Below, in pieces: positions 32,775 through 43,006 of a stretch of DNA of 64,000 nucleotides. The notes under the pieces were generated by a model. It was not told where the DNA came from and did not search any database. It saw only the letters and a program-made list of their open reading frames with translations. Numbering within the stretch: the stretch's first letter is position 1; every line of letters begins with the position of its first letter. The stretch comes from Poa pratensis (taxonomy: Eukaryota; Streptophyta; Magnoliopsida; Poales; Poaceae). The stretch spans positions 56,252,330-56,316,329 of the forward strand of contig CAMZMU010000040.1 of assembly GCA_947311845.1 (NCBI GenBank). The letters run 5' to 3'. The translations under genes and the position numbers were made by a program.

Positions 32775-35700
32775 CTATACAAGACTATTAAGCCATGATT
32801 CTAAGAGAGGAAGAACCTTAGCCTTTACTCTGTACTTAAGCAGAGAGGCGTCATGTACAAACCCAGCCTTCCAGCCCCTGAAGGTGGGTCTAATATCCTT
32901 GAAGATCCAAGCATTACGCTGTTTCCATATGTTCCAGCAGGCTAAAATCAAAACTTCTGTGAAACAAGGTCCAGAAAAATTCTTTTTTGCATGTTGTAGA
33001 CAGGCTGCATGTGTGTCATCAATCCACTCTATCTGTAAATAATTCCAGATCCTAGAGCTGTACATGCACTTGAAGAACAGATGGCTCCAGTCCTCAAGGC
33101 AGTGTGCATTACAGAGCACACAGTCATTATTGTCAGTCACCTTCCATTGCCTCCTCAACATCATATCCTTTGTGTTAAGTCTGTCATGTAACAGTAACCA
33201 TGCAAAGACTTTGTGTTTCGACATGCACTTCGATTTCCATATAGACTCAGAAGGCCCATGCTTTGGAAGTGAGGAGAAATGAAGGTTGTAGTAACTTTTG
33301 GGGGAGTATATTCCTTTACTGAAGTTATATATCCACTTGTCATCCCCCTGCTGAAGTTCAACTCCCTCCAGCATAGTATGAAGGGAATTGTACTCCTGGA
33401 AGGCCTCCATAGACAGAGGCAGCTGAAATCCATCAGACAATTGCTCAAGGGCAATGAAATCCTTCACTGAGGCTAGCTTATCCTTGGCAAAGGAGAAAAG
33501 CCTAGGGAATTTTCCTGCCAGGGGCACACCATGCCAAGCATCCTCCCAGAATAGAGCAGAGGTGCCACTGCTGACCTGGCAATGTGAGATCGACCTCCAG
33601 GTATCCGAGAGATTTAGAATAGCTCTCCACCAGAAAGATCCACTAAGAACAACAGCATGTGGTACAGTCTCGAAATAGTAAGAATCCCTAATGAGTTTAA
33701 CCCATGGCAAATCAGCATTGTTATAGAACTTATCAAGATGTTTCAGAAGCAGAGCTCGATTTTGGACATGTAGGTTTATAATTCCCAGCCCTCCTTTCTC
33801 CTTTGGTCTACAAACCATGTCCCAAGCTGCCAAGGAATTAACTCTTTCTTTGTTCTTGTCTTTTCTCCATAAACATCTTCTCCTGGCTCTGTCGATTATT
33901 TCAATAATCCCCTTAGGTATCACTAGAATCAGCATAAAATATGTGGGCAGGGAGGAAAGCACAGAATTGACCAGCACTAGGCTGTCTCCATATGAAAGAA
34001 AAGACACAGTAGCAGACAATCTTCTTTCAATTCTATCCACCAGAGGGGCCAGGTCTCTGATTGTGGGTCTAGTAGTTCCCATGGGTAGACCCAGATATGT
34101 AAAAGGCATTGCAGCAACTTGGCAACCCATAATCCCTGCAAGGCCAGCAGCTTCCTCTGCATCCAAATTAATAGGGATCATAGAGGATTTATGATAATTC
34201 ACTTTTAGGCCAGTAAACCCAGCATATTGATCAAGCAACTTCTTGAAAACTTTTAACTGTTCCGGATCAGCAGGCAAGATAATCAGAGTGTCATCTGCAT
34301 ATTGTACAATTGGGTATTTATCTCCTACTGGAATTGGGAGCTGCAGAAGGCCCTCAGCTAAAGCCAAATTGACAATGCTCTGCAGCAGATCTCCTCCCAG
34401 AACATAGAGAAGAGGTGATAAAGGATCTCCCTGTCTCACTCCTCTTTTACAATGAAATTGTCTACCAGGCAACCCATTTAACAGCACAGAAGAGGTTCCT
34501 GAGGATAAGATCTCCTTAACCCACTGGATGATCATGGGAGGAAATCCTTTACATTTCAGAATTTTCAGTATAGCATCATGTTCAATAGTATCAAAGGCCT
34601 TCTCAAAATCAATTTTGAACAAGACAATTTTCCTCTTGGATTGCTTACACTGATGGATGTACTCAAAGCACCAGGCTAGGCAGTCCTGGATTGTTCTGCT
34701 CTTGATGAACCCGTACTGGTTCTCATGAATACATTTAGTGATAATGTCCTGCACTCTATTTGCTATTATTTTTGTCAGAAACTTGAGGCAGGTGTTTGTC
34801 AGCGAAATGGGCCTAAAGTCATTGACAGATTCAGGAGACTGCTTCTTTGGAACCAGTGTGATAAAGGAACCATTAATGTTCTGTAAAGAGGCATGCCCAT
34901 TAGAGAAATCTGTACACATTTTGTAGAAGTCTCCTTTTATAATTGGCCAGCAGTGTTTAATAAAAAGTCCAGTAAACCCATCAGGTCCAGGAGCTTTATC
35001 CGGCTTCAAGAATTTCACAACATTTTCAATTTCATCAGGGGAAAAGGGGTTTCCCAGATTATGGAGGCCATCCACTGGTGAGATAATATTTTCCAGGCAA
35101 AAGGGGGTTACAGTTGTATTAGACACTCCCATCCTGTTCTTGTAACACTGCCAGAAGGCAAAAGCCTTTTCGTCATGCTCCGTCATCATGGAGCCATCCT
35201 GGTCCATAATAGAAGAAATTGTATTCTGCCTGTATCTCTCAGTTGCTCTGGCATGGAAATATTTGGTGTTTTCTCCACTTAATTGTACCCACCTCACAGT
35301 GCATCTTTGTTTCCAGTAATCAGATTGTATGCCAAGCAATTTTTTATGATGCACTTTCACAATATTCCTGAAGTTAAATTCAGGATTACTCAGACCTCTG
35401 TCGTCTTCCAGCTGATCAAAAAATAAAATGACCAAATTACACTTCTCAATAAGTGTTTTGATGTGTGAGAGGGATTTGCCCCATTTCTTCAGAACTGGCC
35501 TGAGCAGTTTCAGCTTAGCAGATATGATACCCACACTGCTTTTTGCCCTCACTGGCTGATTCCAAACCTTACTGACAAGCTCCAGAAAACCTGGTTGTTT
35601 TGTCCAATGATTTTCAAAACGAAAAATCTTTGCTTTTGGTATCACTGTGGATATTCTGACCAGAAGGGGGACATGATCAGAGGTGGGCCTGGCCATAGGG

Positions 35701-36377
35701 GAAACTGTTGTATTTGGGTACTTTAGAGTCCAAGCACATGAAGTGAAGAACCAATCCAGCTGTTCCAACAGAGGCTGTTCCTGCATATTTGACCAGGTAT
35801 ATGTCCTTCCTTTTACAGGAATTTCCTGAAGCCCCAGGTGGCTAATGATGTCATTAAAAAGAAAAATGTCATTCATATTAGCTCCAGGCTTGTTTCTATT
35901 TTCCACAGATCTGATGAAATTAAAATCCCCCAAAATCATCCAGATATCATTACTAGGGATAGAAAGATTATAGAGCCAAGTGACAAAATTATCTCTTTCC
36001 ACACCAGCACATGGGCCATAGACATTTACCAAGTTCCAGGATTCAGAATTATGTGTGGAAGTAAATTTCATTCTTATTGCAGATCTGTGAATTTCCAGAA
36101 GTTCTCCTTTAAAGATAGCACTATTCCATAGAATAATTAATCCCCCAGAAGCACCCACAGAAGGGGAGAAAACAAATTGATCAAATCTCTTAGGGCAAAA
36201 ACTTCTGATGAATGAATGATCAAAATTTTCACACTTAGTTTCCTGTAAGCAGACAATGGCAGCATTGCTTTCATCAATTTTAGCATACACATGGGTTCTT
36301 TTTTCTTTATCATTAAGACCTCTGACATTCCAATCAAAGATCAACCAGGCAAGGAAAGTATTAGATGTACTATCCAT
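32775..36377 (-). CDS. LINE ORF2: endonuclease and reverse transcriptase
   Basis: 1200 residues from the ATG at 36377. The open frame extends 40 codons further, but those residues are hydrophobic and unlike the family. An EEP-type endonuclease comes first (FDWNVRGLND, QETKCE, GDFNFIRS near residue 150, SDH at 233-235). The reverse transcriptase follows with KAPGPDGF, DFRPISLTN, KIDFEKAFDTIEH, RGVRQGDPLSPLLYVL and the catalytic YADD at 693-696. A zf-RVT region (KVFAWLLLHDRLNTKDMMLR, CVLCNAHCLEDWSHLFFKC) closes it. The enzyme nicks target DNA and copies its own RNA there. No key residue is visibly missing, so it may be competent. Confidence 0.93.
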   Translation of the reverse strand: MDSTSNTFLAWLIFDWNVRGLNDKEKRTHVYAKIDESNAAIVCLQETKCENFDHSFIRSFCPKRFDQFVFSPSVGASGGLIILWNSAIFKGELLEIHRSAIRMKFTSTHNSESWNLVNVYGPCAGVERDNFVTWLYNLSIPSNDIWMILGDFNFIRSVENRNKPGANMNDIFLFNDIISHLGLQEIPVKGRTYTWSNMQEQPLLEQLDWFFTSCAWTLKYPNTTVSPMARPTSDHVPLLVRISTVIPKAKIFRFENHWTKQPGFLELVSKVWNQPVRAKSSVGIISAKLKLLRPVLKKWGKSLSHIKTLIEKCNLVILFFDQLEDDRGLSNPEFNFRNIVKVHHKKLLGIQSDYWKQRCTVRWVQLSGENTKYFHARATERYRQNTISSIMDQDGSMMTEHDEKAFAFWQCYKNRMGVSNTTVTPFCLENIISPVDGLHNLGNPFSPDEIENVVKFLKPDKAPGPDGFTGLFIKHCWPIIKGDFYKMCTDFSNGHASLQNINGSFITLVPKKQSPESVNDFRPISLTNTCLKFLTKIIANRVQDIITKCIHENQYGFIKSRTIQDCLAWCFEYIHQCKQSKRKIVLFKIDFEKAFDTIEHDAILKILKCKGFPPMIIQWVKEILSSGTSSVLLNGLPGRQFHCKRGVRQGDPLSPLLYVLGGDLLQSIVNLALAEGLLQLPIPVGDKYPIVQYADDTLIILPADPEQLKVFKKLLDQYAGFTGLKVNYHKSSMIPINLDAEEAAGLAGIMGCQVAAMPFTYLGLPMGTTRPTIRDLAPLVDRIERRLSATVSFLSYGDSLVLVNSVLSSLPTYFMLILVIPKGIIEIIDRARRRCLWRKDKNKERVNSLAAWDMVCRPKEKGGLGIINLHVQNRALLLKHLDKFYNNADLPWVKLIRDSYYFETVPHAVVLSGSFWWRAILNLSDTWRSISHCQVSSGTSALFWEDAWHGVPLAGKFPRLFSFAKDKLASVKDFIALEQLSDGFQLPLSMEAFQEYNSLHTMLEGVELQQGDDKWIYNFSKGIYSPKSYYNLHFSSLPKHGPSESIWKSKCMSKHKVFAWLLLHDRLNTKDMMLRRQWKVTDNNDCVLCNAHCLEDWSHLFFKCMYSSRIWNYLQIEWIDDTHAACLQHAKKNFSGPCFTEVLILACWNIWKQRNAWIFKDIRPTFRGWKAGFVHDASLLKYRVKAKVLPLLESWLNSLV

Positions 36378-36601
36378 TAAAACCCATATAATAAGTTGCA
36401 AAGCAGTTGTCCAACATAATTGGACAGCACACAAATAACATAACTGTGACCAAGTCTGATAGAACAGGAAACATAAAAGCCCAAGAGGAGGCAACAAAAG
36501 ACCAGCCCATATAACAAAGGGCCACAGCAGATTTAGATAACAGGTAACTTTCCAAAAGCATCCATCCCACGCCCCAGAACCCAGTACTGCAATGGGCCTT
36601 A

Positions 36602-39600
36602 TTAATCATCGGAAGGAATTGGGCTTGTGGGCTTGGAGGGAGCAGCATTAAGCCTCTCCTCTGTCAACTCTGCATCTGGAATTTCAAGCAGCTTTCCCGC
36701 CTTCTGGAGGACTGAAATTGGTGTCTCAACTGGTGCAGAGGTACTAGCAGAGCTTCCCTCCTGCTCTCTAGGTTTAGCTGATCTTGGCTTCTTCCTCTGT
36801 TCTGGCTTGTCCTGCATTGGCACCAGCTTGAACCCCATCTTCTTGACTGCACTTCTGGTGGAGTGCCTGACTTCTGTGATCACCAAAGCAGATCCTTTAG
36901 GGGCTCTACCCCTTTTCTTGTTCATCTTCTCCACTGAAACCACCTGGGCCGCCGAGCTAGGCTCAGATAGATGTGTTTCTCCTCCCAGGACAGCATCTTT
37001 CCAAGGCAGAGCAGGATTTCTCTCCTGGTTTGCAAACATGATGGAGAACTGATGTTTAGCGTAGTACTCCATCCAGGCAGTGATGGGGTTAGGCAATAGC
37101 AGTTTAAAATCATGCTCCTCTTGCTGTACATCAGGGATAATTGTTGGGATAAAAGGTACTAGGGCCAGTTGGTTGTCCACCTCCATGTGTTCAGGGGCAA
37201 CATTCTCATCATGCTCAACAGCAATGATCTGTGCATCAGGTGCCTCAGGTGCCGCATTGGCTTCCTGCTCCAATGCTAGGAGTTGGCCTGCAGGAACCAC
37301 TGGAATAACTTGTGCAGCTTGCTCTTGGGCTGCATCTGGTGCCTCTGGCTCCTCTGGCTCAGCTTGAGCAGCAACACCATTTGGCTGCACATTAACAAAA
37401 TGTACTGGCCCTGCAGCTTGCACAAATTGCACAGAATCAACAGAACCATCTGACAGTTGTATGGTGATAGAGGACTGAGCCTGGTTTTCATTTTCTTGCT
37501 GCTGTGGGGGGACTGGGGGCACATGCTGCTCCCAGTTTTCCTGGCCAACATTATCACCAGCAGCTTCCTCATGCCATTGTCCCCAAACAGGAGCTCCATC
37601 ATCCACATTAGGGGGAACCCAATTAGCTTCATGGTTCCCAGGGGCTATGTCATGGACAGGGTGTGGATTGCCATCCTCTGGAGGTGGTGATTCATCACCT
37701 GGGAGCACATCTGCCTGCTCACTGTTCAGGATATAAACAGGAACTGTCCAAGAGACCACCACACCACCAAACCTCTGAGTTTCACGCACCACAATGGAGC
37801 GAGGAATGTCCCGGGCACCACCATAATAACATCTGATCAGAGTACGAACAGGTGAAGGGTCTTCTCTGTGCCAGTTCCTAAATTTGCCAAATTGGCTAAC
37901 TGTCTCACGCAGAAATTCATCATTGCGGTAATCAAAGGGCAGGTTAAGCAGCATAATCCAACCCAGGCGAGTGTAGGTGGTGGCTCTAAAATTATCTCCT
38001 TCATCATGACGAGCAAAAGACAGAACACGGCCATTGCCAAAGGGGACAGCATTGGTGTTGACTAGCAAATCACGAGTAATCTGGTCTGGCATACGAATAA
38101 CCCCAATACCAACTGCGCTTTCAGAGAAGTTCAATACCTCCCAATGGTGATGCTGCCAGATGTAGTCGACGATTTCTTCTAGAAGATCGTTGATTTCTGC
38201 TCCCGGAGGTCTGGGCTCAAGCTGGATGATGGCCCAGGACTCGTTCCGCCTAATCGGCGCCGCAGTAGCCGTGACGTACATCCTCGCCGGCCGCTCATCA
38301 TCTCCCCACGGCTGATCAACGAACATCCCCGTCGGTGTGAACCGCGCAGGATCGACAGGGAAGTTCGCCATTGTCGCCGATGTCACCGATGTCGCCGCTT
38401 CCGCCGCTGTCGCCTCGCAGGGGATTGGAAGTGTTGCGGGAGACGAGGGTTTGGGGTTAATAACAGGGGAAGCAAGAGATTTAGCAGAGTCCTCGACGGT
38501 CACGGCCGATAAGACAGGGCCTGGCGTCTTCGCTACCCAATGAAAAGACGTTTTTGCCCCTGTGCAGTTTTTCCGAATATGGCCCAATTGAGAACAAGCC
38601 CAGCAGCGGATTCGGCCCGTACAATCAGCCGTGCTATGCTTGGCACTGAGGCAGCGCGAACAGTTCCAAACTTGGGCCGCCATGGAGTCAATCATCTTTG
38701 CAAAGGCCTCATTTGCTTCCTCTGCCGAAGGCACGATCACGGATGGCCCATTAGTGTTTGAAACGGCACCACCCGCCAATTCCGCCTCAAAAATTGCGGT
38801 TTCCTTATCTGTATTCTGCAAACCTTCATTAACTGAAGAAGTATGCAGTGTTGGAGGACTGCAGTTGCCACTGTTAAAAGAACCAAACTGAATGGGGGCG
38901 ACAGGCGATTCCTGCAATGCAATGGAGGGAGCAAGAATGACTGATCTGAGCCGAGAGGGTTCATGAACCACAACTCTCTGAGAGGGTGTTTTAACCACAA
39001 CTCTCCTTGGAGCAATCTGACGGAAAACCTTTTTGACATAGCCTTTTTGCACAGCCTTGCGAGATCGCACTGTTGTCCAATCATTCTCAGTTTCAGAATT
39101 CCAAAGCTTGAACTCTTTCTGCCAATTTGGGCCACCAAAACCCCACAGATGAAAAAAGCATTTAAACTGGAAGCAGACAAACCGATTCAGCTCAAGAACA
39201 TGAAAACCCACTGCCTTAGATGAAACCCGAAAAGAGAAGACCCGATCACGCAGATGAGTGACATGTAAGCTACCACAAAACCCTCCAAGAACAGCCTCAA
39301 GGGCCAGACTGACTGTGTCCTCATCCAAACGAAAGGAAGCACGTCCAAAAGATACCACCAACGTGAAATGTTCAGAAAATTCAGTCGGATGCACTGTATC
39401 ACGGAAGAGATTCCAGACCTCTTTGGCAAAAGCCTGACCCCGAGAGAAATCCAGATCTAGAACACGGGATGCATGCACAAGCATGTTGGCAGGATCAAAG
39501 GTGGTTTTATCTAGCAAAGGCATTGGCCCTTGATCTCGAGGGACAATTACAGGATTTCCACGATCCATTAAGATCCCATCCACAAGAGAAATTCTACGCT

Positions 39601-39838
39601 GAACCTTAACGCGGTGGCATGGGAAAGTGATCTCAGATCCAGGGCGAATGAATTCGCGTACCTTGAGTGGGCGCGCATCAACGACGTACCCATGCGCATC
39701 AATGAGTCGGACATGCCTGGCCTTCGGATCCAGCCAGACGAAACCTTCGAAGATGTTGTCGACGGTCTTCTTGAGATCGTGGGAGAAAAGGGCCCTCCAT
39801 CTCCAGCAGCCCGGGGCCTGGAGGAAGGACTGAGACAT
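36602..39838 (-). CDS. LINE ORF1: nucleic-acid-binding protein with two zinc knuckles
   Basis: 1078 residues from the ATG at 39838 (MSQSFLQAPGCWRWR). Upstream codons in this frame belong to the host retrotransposon. Two CX2CX4HX4C knuckles lie at about 393-406 (CSRCLSAKHSTADC) and 412-425 (CWACSQLGHIRKNC). A second folded region (residues about 460-680, with GWIMLLNLPFDYRNDEFLRE) looks like the DUF4283/RRM-like part of plant LINE ORF1. Then comes a long Gln/Glu/Ala/Pro-rich low-complexity tract and a basic tail (KKRGRAPKGS). It is longer than most plant ORF1 proteins because of the C-terminal extension. The gap to ORF2 is 224 bp. Confidence 0.85.
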   Translation of the reverse strand: MSQSFLQAPGCWRWRALFSHDLKKTVDNIFEGFVWLDPKARHVRLIDAHGYVVDARPLKVREFIRPGSEITFPCHRVKVQRRISLVDGILMDRGNPVIVPRDQGPMPLLDKTTFDPANMLVHASRVLDLDFSRGQAFAKEVWNLFRDTVHPTEFSEHFTLVVSFGRASFRLDEDTVSLALEAVLGGFCGSLHVTHLRDRVFSFRVSSKAVGFHVLELNRFVCFQFKCFFHLWGFGGPNWQKEFKLWNSETENDWTTVRSRKAVQKGYVKKVFRQIAPRRVVVKTPSQRVVVHEPSRLRSVILAPSIALQESPVAPIQFGSFNSGNCSPPTLHTSSVNEGLQNTDKETAIFEAELAGGAVSNTNGPSVIVPSAEEANEAFAKMIDSMAAQVWNCSRCLSAKHSTADCTGRIRCWACSQLGHIRKNCTGAKTSFHWVAKTPGPVLSAVTVEDSAKSLASPVINPKPSSPATLPIPCEATAAEAATSVTSATMANFPVDPARFTPTGMFVDQPWGDDERPARMYVTATAAPIRRNESWAIIQLEPRPPGAEINDLLEEIVDYIWQHHHWEVLNFSESAVGIGVIRMPDQITRDLLVNTNAVPFGNGRVLSFARHDEGDNFRATTYTRLGWIMLLNLPFDYRNDEFLRETVSQFGKFRNWHREDPSPVRTLIRCYYGGARDIPRSIVVRETQRFGGVVVSWTVPVYILNSEQADVLPGDESPPPEDGNPHPVHDIAPGNHEANWVPPNVDDGAPVWGQWHEEAAGDNVGQENWEQHVPPVPPQQQENENQAQSSITIQLSDGSVDSVQFVQAAGPVHFVNVQPNGVAAQAEPEEPEAPDAAQEQAAQVIPVVPAGQLLALEQEANAAPEAPDAQIIAVEHDENVAPEHMEVDNQLALVPFIPTIIPDVQQEEHDFKLLLPNPITAWMEYYAKHQFSIMFANQERNPALPWKDAVLGGETHLSEPSSAAQVVSVEKMNKKRGRAPKGSALVITEVRHSTRSAVKKMGFKLVPMQDKPEQRKKPRSAKPREQEGSSASTSAPVETPISVLQKAGKLLEIPDAELTEERLNAAPSKPTSPIPSDD

Positions 39839-39907
39839 GGCTGAGAGGGAAGGGAGGGGGCCGACGGCCGCGGAGTGCAGGCCGGCGGTGGGAGATGGTG
39901 GAAACCC

Positions 39908-40453
39908 TATTATTCCATGCCTCCAATTTATGATGATTATAATGATGGATGTGCTAGTTTTACTCCCACTATTACTAATGTAATTGTTTATGCTTGCGTA
40001 GAGAGTAATGATACTTTTATGCATGTGGATCATGATAAGAATGCTTTATGTGATAGCTATATTGTTGAGTCTATTCATGATACTATTGAAAATTATTTTG
40101 AGAGAGGAAAATATGGGTATAGAAATCTTCATGATATTAAATTTCCTCTCTTTATGATGAAGGTTTTGAGATTTATCTTGTGTTGCTTTTATATGCTGTT
40201 TGTTTTAAGACCTAATGGTCAGTATGAGAGAGGGAGACACGGTTTCATATATCTCAATAATATTAAGTCTCCTCTTTTTATGTTAAAAGTTTTGAAGTTG
40301 CACTTGTTTTGCCTTCCTATGCTAGTCACTTTGTGCTTCATTGACTTGTTTTCTTACAAGCCTCCTATGCATAGGAAGAGTGTTAGATTTAAACATGTTT
40401 TGTATATACTTCTTGATGCTCTCTTTTATATTTCAACTCTTATCTTTATGTGA
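39908..40453 (+). pseudogene. Unknown reading frame of retrotransposon B, second part
   Basis: Continues past the LINE with SMPPIYDDYNDG, VDHDKNALCDSYIVESIHDT, YFERGKYGYRN and FPLFMMKVLRF. A second, diverged copy of the tail follows (ERGRHGFIYLNNIKSPLFML), then a hydrophobic C-terminus. The Cys-Asp-Ser-Tyr block is shared with element A at about 17340-17420. The frame is open for about 180 codons after the LINE, so the family has kept it despite having no gag-pol. Confidence 0.45.
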
Positions 40454-42985
40454 GCATCATTAAAATCTTCTAGTCTAGCTAAAAGACATTAAAGAAAGCG
40501 CTTATGGGAGGCAACCCATTGTTTTTATTTTTCTGTTATTTTATTTTGTTGAGTCAAGGAGTTTGTTTACTTCTGTAACAATTCCTTTGTATCTTTTGTT
40601 TTTCGTTTTGTTGTGCCAAGAAAAGTCTCTAATGGCAAGATGGTGCTAAAATTTGGATTACTGCGCAGGAACAGATTTCTATTGTTCACTGTACAAAATT
40701 CCTAAAATCAACGGAACTTGTTTTAAATCTTCAAATTTTTGTGCATACTCCTGATATATGTACGCATATTTTGTTAGTTCAACGTTTTTCGATCTGAGCG
40801 TCGTAAGCGCCTCGAAAAAATTCGTCTTTACGGACTGTTCTGGTTTTGACAGATTATGTCTTTGTTTTGCATTCTCTCTTTTACAAGTGTTAAGTGGAAT
40901 TCTTTAAGGGTGGAATAGCTTCACGTAAGGCTAGTAACAGTAGCTAATGTTTAAAATGATGTTTATGTTTGTGTCTTTACAGAACCAAGTGAGCTTATGA
41001 TTTGATGCACTAACCCTCTAATGAGAATTATGTTGAGTTTGGTGTGAAGGAAGTTTTCAAGTATTAGGAGAGAAGGATGATATAATAAGATTAAGAAGAG
41101 TGAAGAGCTTAAGCTTGGGGAGGCTACCAGGGATCTCCCCAACATATTTCAAGAAGACTCAAGCATCTAAACTTGGGGATGCCTTGGGCATCCCCTTCTT
41201 CATCGACAAATTATCAGGTCATCTCTAGTGAGACTATATTTTTATTTGTTCACACTTTATGTGCTGTTCATGGAGCGTCTTGTGTGTTTTACTTTCAGTT
41301 TTGTTTTTATTTTGTTCTCTGGTCACTACAATGCTTGATCACAACACTCTTGTTTGGGAGAGAGACGCGTTCCGCTTTTTCATTAGAATACTCCTATTCT
41401 TCACTTATACTTGTTGGGTATTCTTGTCTAGCGCTGTTAAGCTTTTAGCTCTTGTTTTCATGTATCTCTTATTCAGAGCTATTAGTTCTTTTGAATAAAG
41501 TACTCTCTTGCTTCACTTATATTTTTTTGGAGAGTTGTTTAAATAAGTTGATTGGTATTTGGTTGGAACAGAAAATGCTATGCATGTGGTAATGGTATAA
41601 TGGAAATGCTTACTTATTCTTGTAGATCACTATCTTGAGTAATTTGATACTTGTCAATTGTTTTGAGTTACCAAGTAAGTAATATTTAAACTTGTGCACC
41701 ATGTAAGTAAATCCCATTAGTGGAGAACTACCGTAAAGCTTGTTGTTATTCGGTTTGTATAAGTGGTAGTTCCAAAGTCTACATATTTTCTAGTAAAAGG
41801 TTTTGGTTAACAAGGAAGACAGTGTGGAGTCTTATAATCTTTCTCATATGTTTATCGTATAAGTTCTTGTTGTACCGGTTGACAGTCTGTGTTTGCTTAA
41901 ATAACCTTGCTAGGCTAAACTCTGTAATAAGCGGGAATGCTGCTTGTGCATCCAAATCCTTGAGCCAAAATCCATGCCATCTGTGTCCACCATAACTACC
42001 TATATGTGGTATTTTTCTGCCACTCCAAGTAATTTTTTCACGTGCTACCTTTAAACTATTCAAAATTGTTACTACTCCTTTTTGTGTCATTGTTTACCAA
42101 TCTCATGAGGACGTGGTAGGTGGTCTTTATTTCACTTGTCAATCAGGCTTTACACCGGACTAGTGGCTTACATCCGCTTATCCATAATTTCGCAAAAAGA
42201 GCTGGCAAAGGGGTGCCCAGTCCCAATTAATTACAACTTTAACCGCTAATTCTCTTCACATTTTGCCCCTGAGAAATCAGTCAAGCAATTCCTATAATGT
42301 GTAAACAAAAGAGAACGAGGGATGATCTGCCCACTTGGTAGAAATAACGTCCTTCATGGGAGCCGCTCTTGTAAAGTCTGGTTGGCATGGGTCATACTGT
42401 ATTGTCTATTGCTGATTCGTTGACCATTAACACACATCTCTCAAAATATGTTTTTACTCTCTATATGATTTCAAAAACTAAAAAGCTCTAGCACATAATT
42501 TAATCTCTGCTTCCCTCTGCGAAGGGCCTTTCTTTTACTTTTTATGTTGAGTCAGTTTTCCTACTTCTTTCTATCTCCACAAGCAAACACTAGTGTCAAC
42601 TTTGGTACGATAATTGTTATATGCTGGTATATTTGACTTATTATACTGCTTTGTATTGACAATATCCATGAGATAAATATGTTGAAGTTGAAGCAAAATG
42701 CTGAAATTAAAATCTTCCTTTGTGTTGGTCAAACACTTTTACTTTGAAACTATTGCTTTGTGAGCTAACTCTTATGCAAATTCTTATAGCTCCAATGTCT
42801 CCAAAGTACTATTCATGAAAACGTTTTACTTACTCCTTGTTTACTTGTTAGCAAACTATAGACCATTGTCTTGGATCACTTCATTCAGTCCATGTGCATT
42901 ACACTATTATTTGATCAAGATTGTGTTGGTAGCATGTCACTTCAAAAATTATATTGTTTTATCGTTTACCTACTCGAGGACAAGC
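40454..42985. other. Non-coding internal part of retrotransposon B
   Basis: Collinear with 17600-20183 of element A, with many substitutions and small indels. It contains the stem-loop pair listed separately. Confidence 0.6.
41117..41195 (+). promoter_or_regulatory. Stem-loop pair of retrotransposon B
   Basis: GGGGAG (41117-41122) pairs with CTCCCC (41135-41140) around a longer loop than in A. GGGGATGCC (41175-41183) pairs with GGCATCCCC (41187-41195) around TTG. Element A has CAA in that loop, so the stem is kept while the loop is inverted. Confidence 0.6.
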
Positions 42986-43006
42986 AGGAACTAAGCTTGG
43001 GGACGC

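Larger units (their letters stand above)
32650..39907 (-). mobile_element. Full-length LINE (L1 clade) with two open ORFs
   Basis: About 7.26 kb on the minus strand inside retrotransposon B. The 3' end is a T run on the plus strand (32650-32658, the A tail). Both reading frames are free of stops. The exact 5' end (about 39907) and target duplication could not be fixed by eye. Nesting shows that it is younger than B. Confidence 0.85.

Noticed and set aside
39908..39960. Target duplication of the intact LINE from the MPPIYDDYNDG repeat
   Set aside because: The two copies (about 32570 and 39918) are diverged and not adjacent to the A tail, so they look like an older internal repeat of retrotransposon B.
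32319..40033. Reading through from the retrotransposon frame into LINE ORF1 as a fusion protein
   Set aside because: They are on opposite strands; the upstream codons of the long minus-strand frame are antisense to the retrotransposon.
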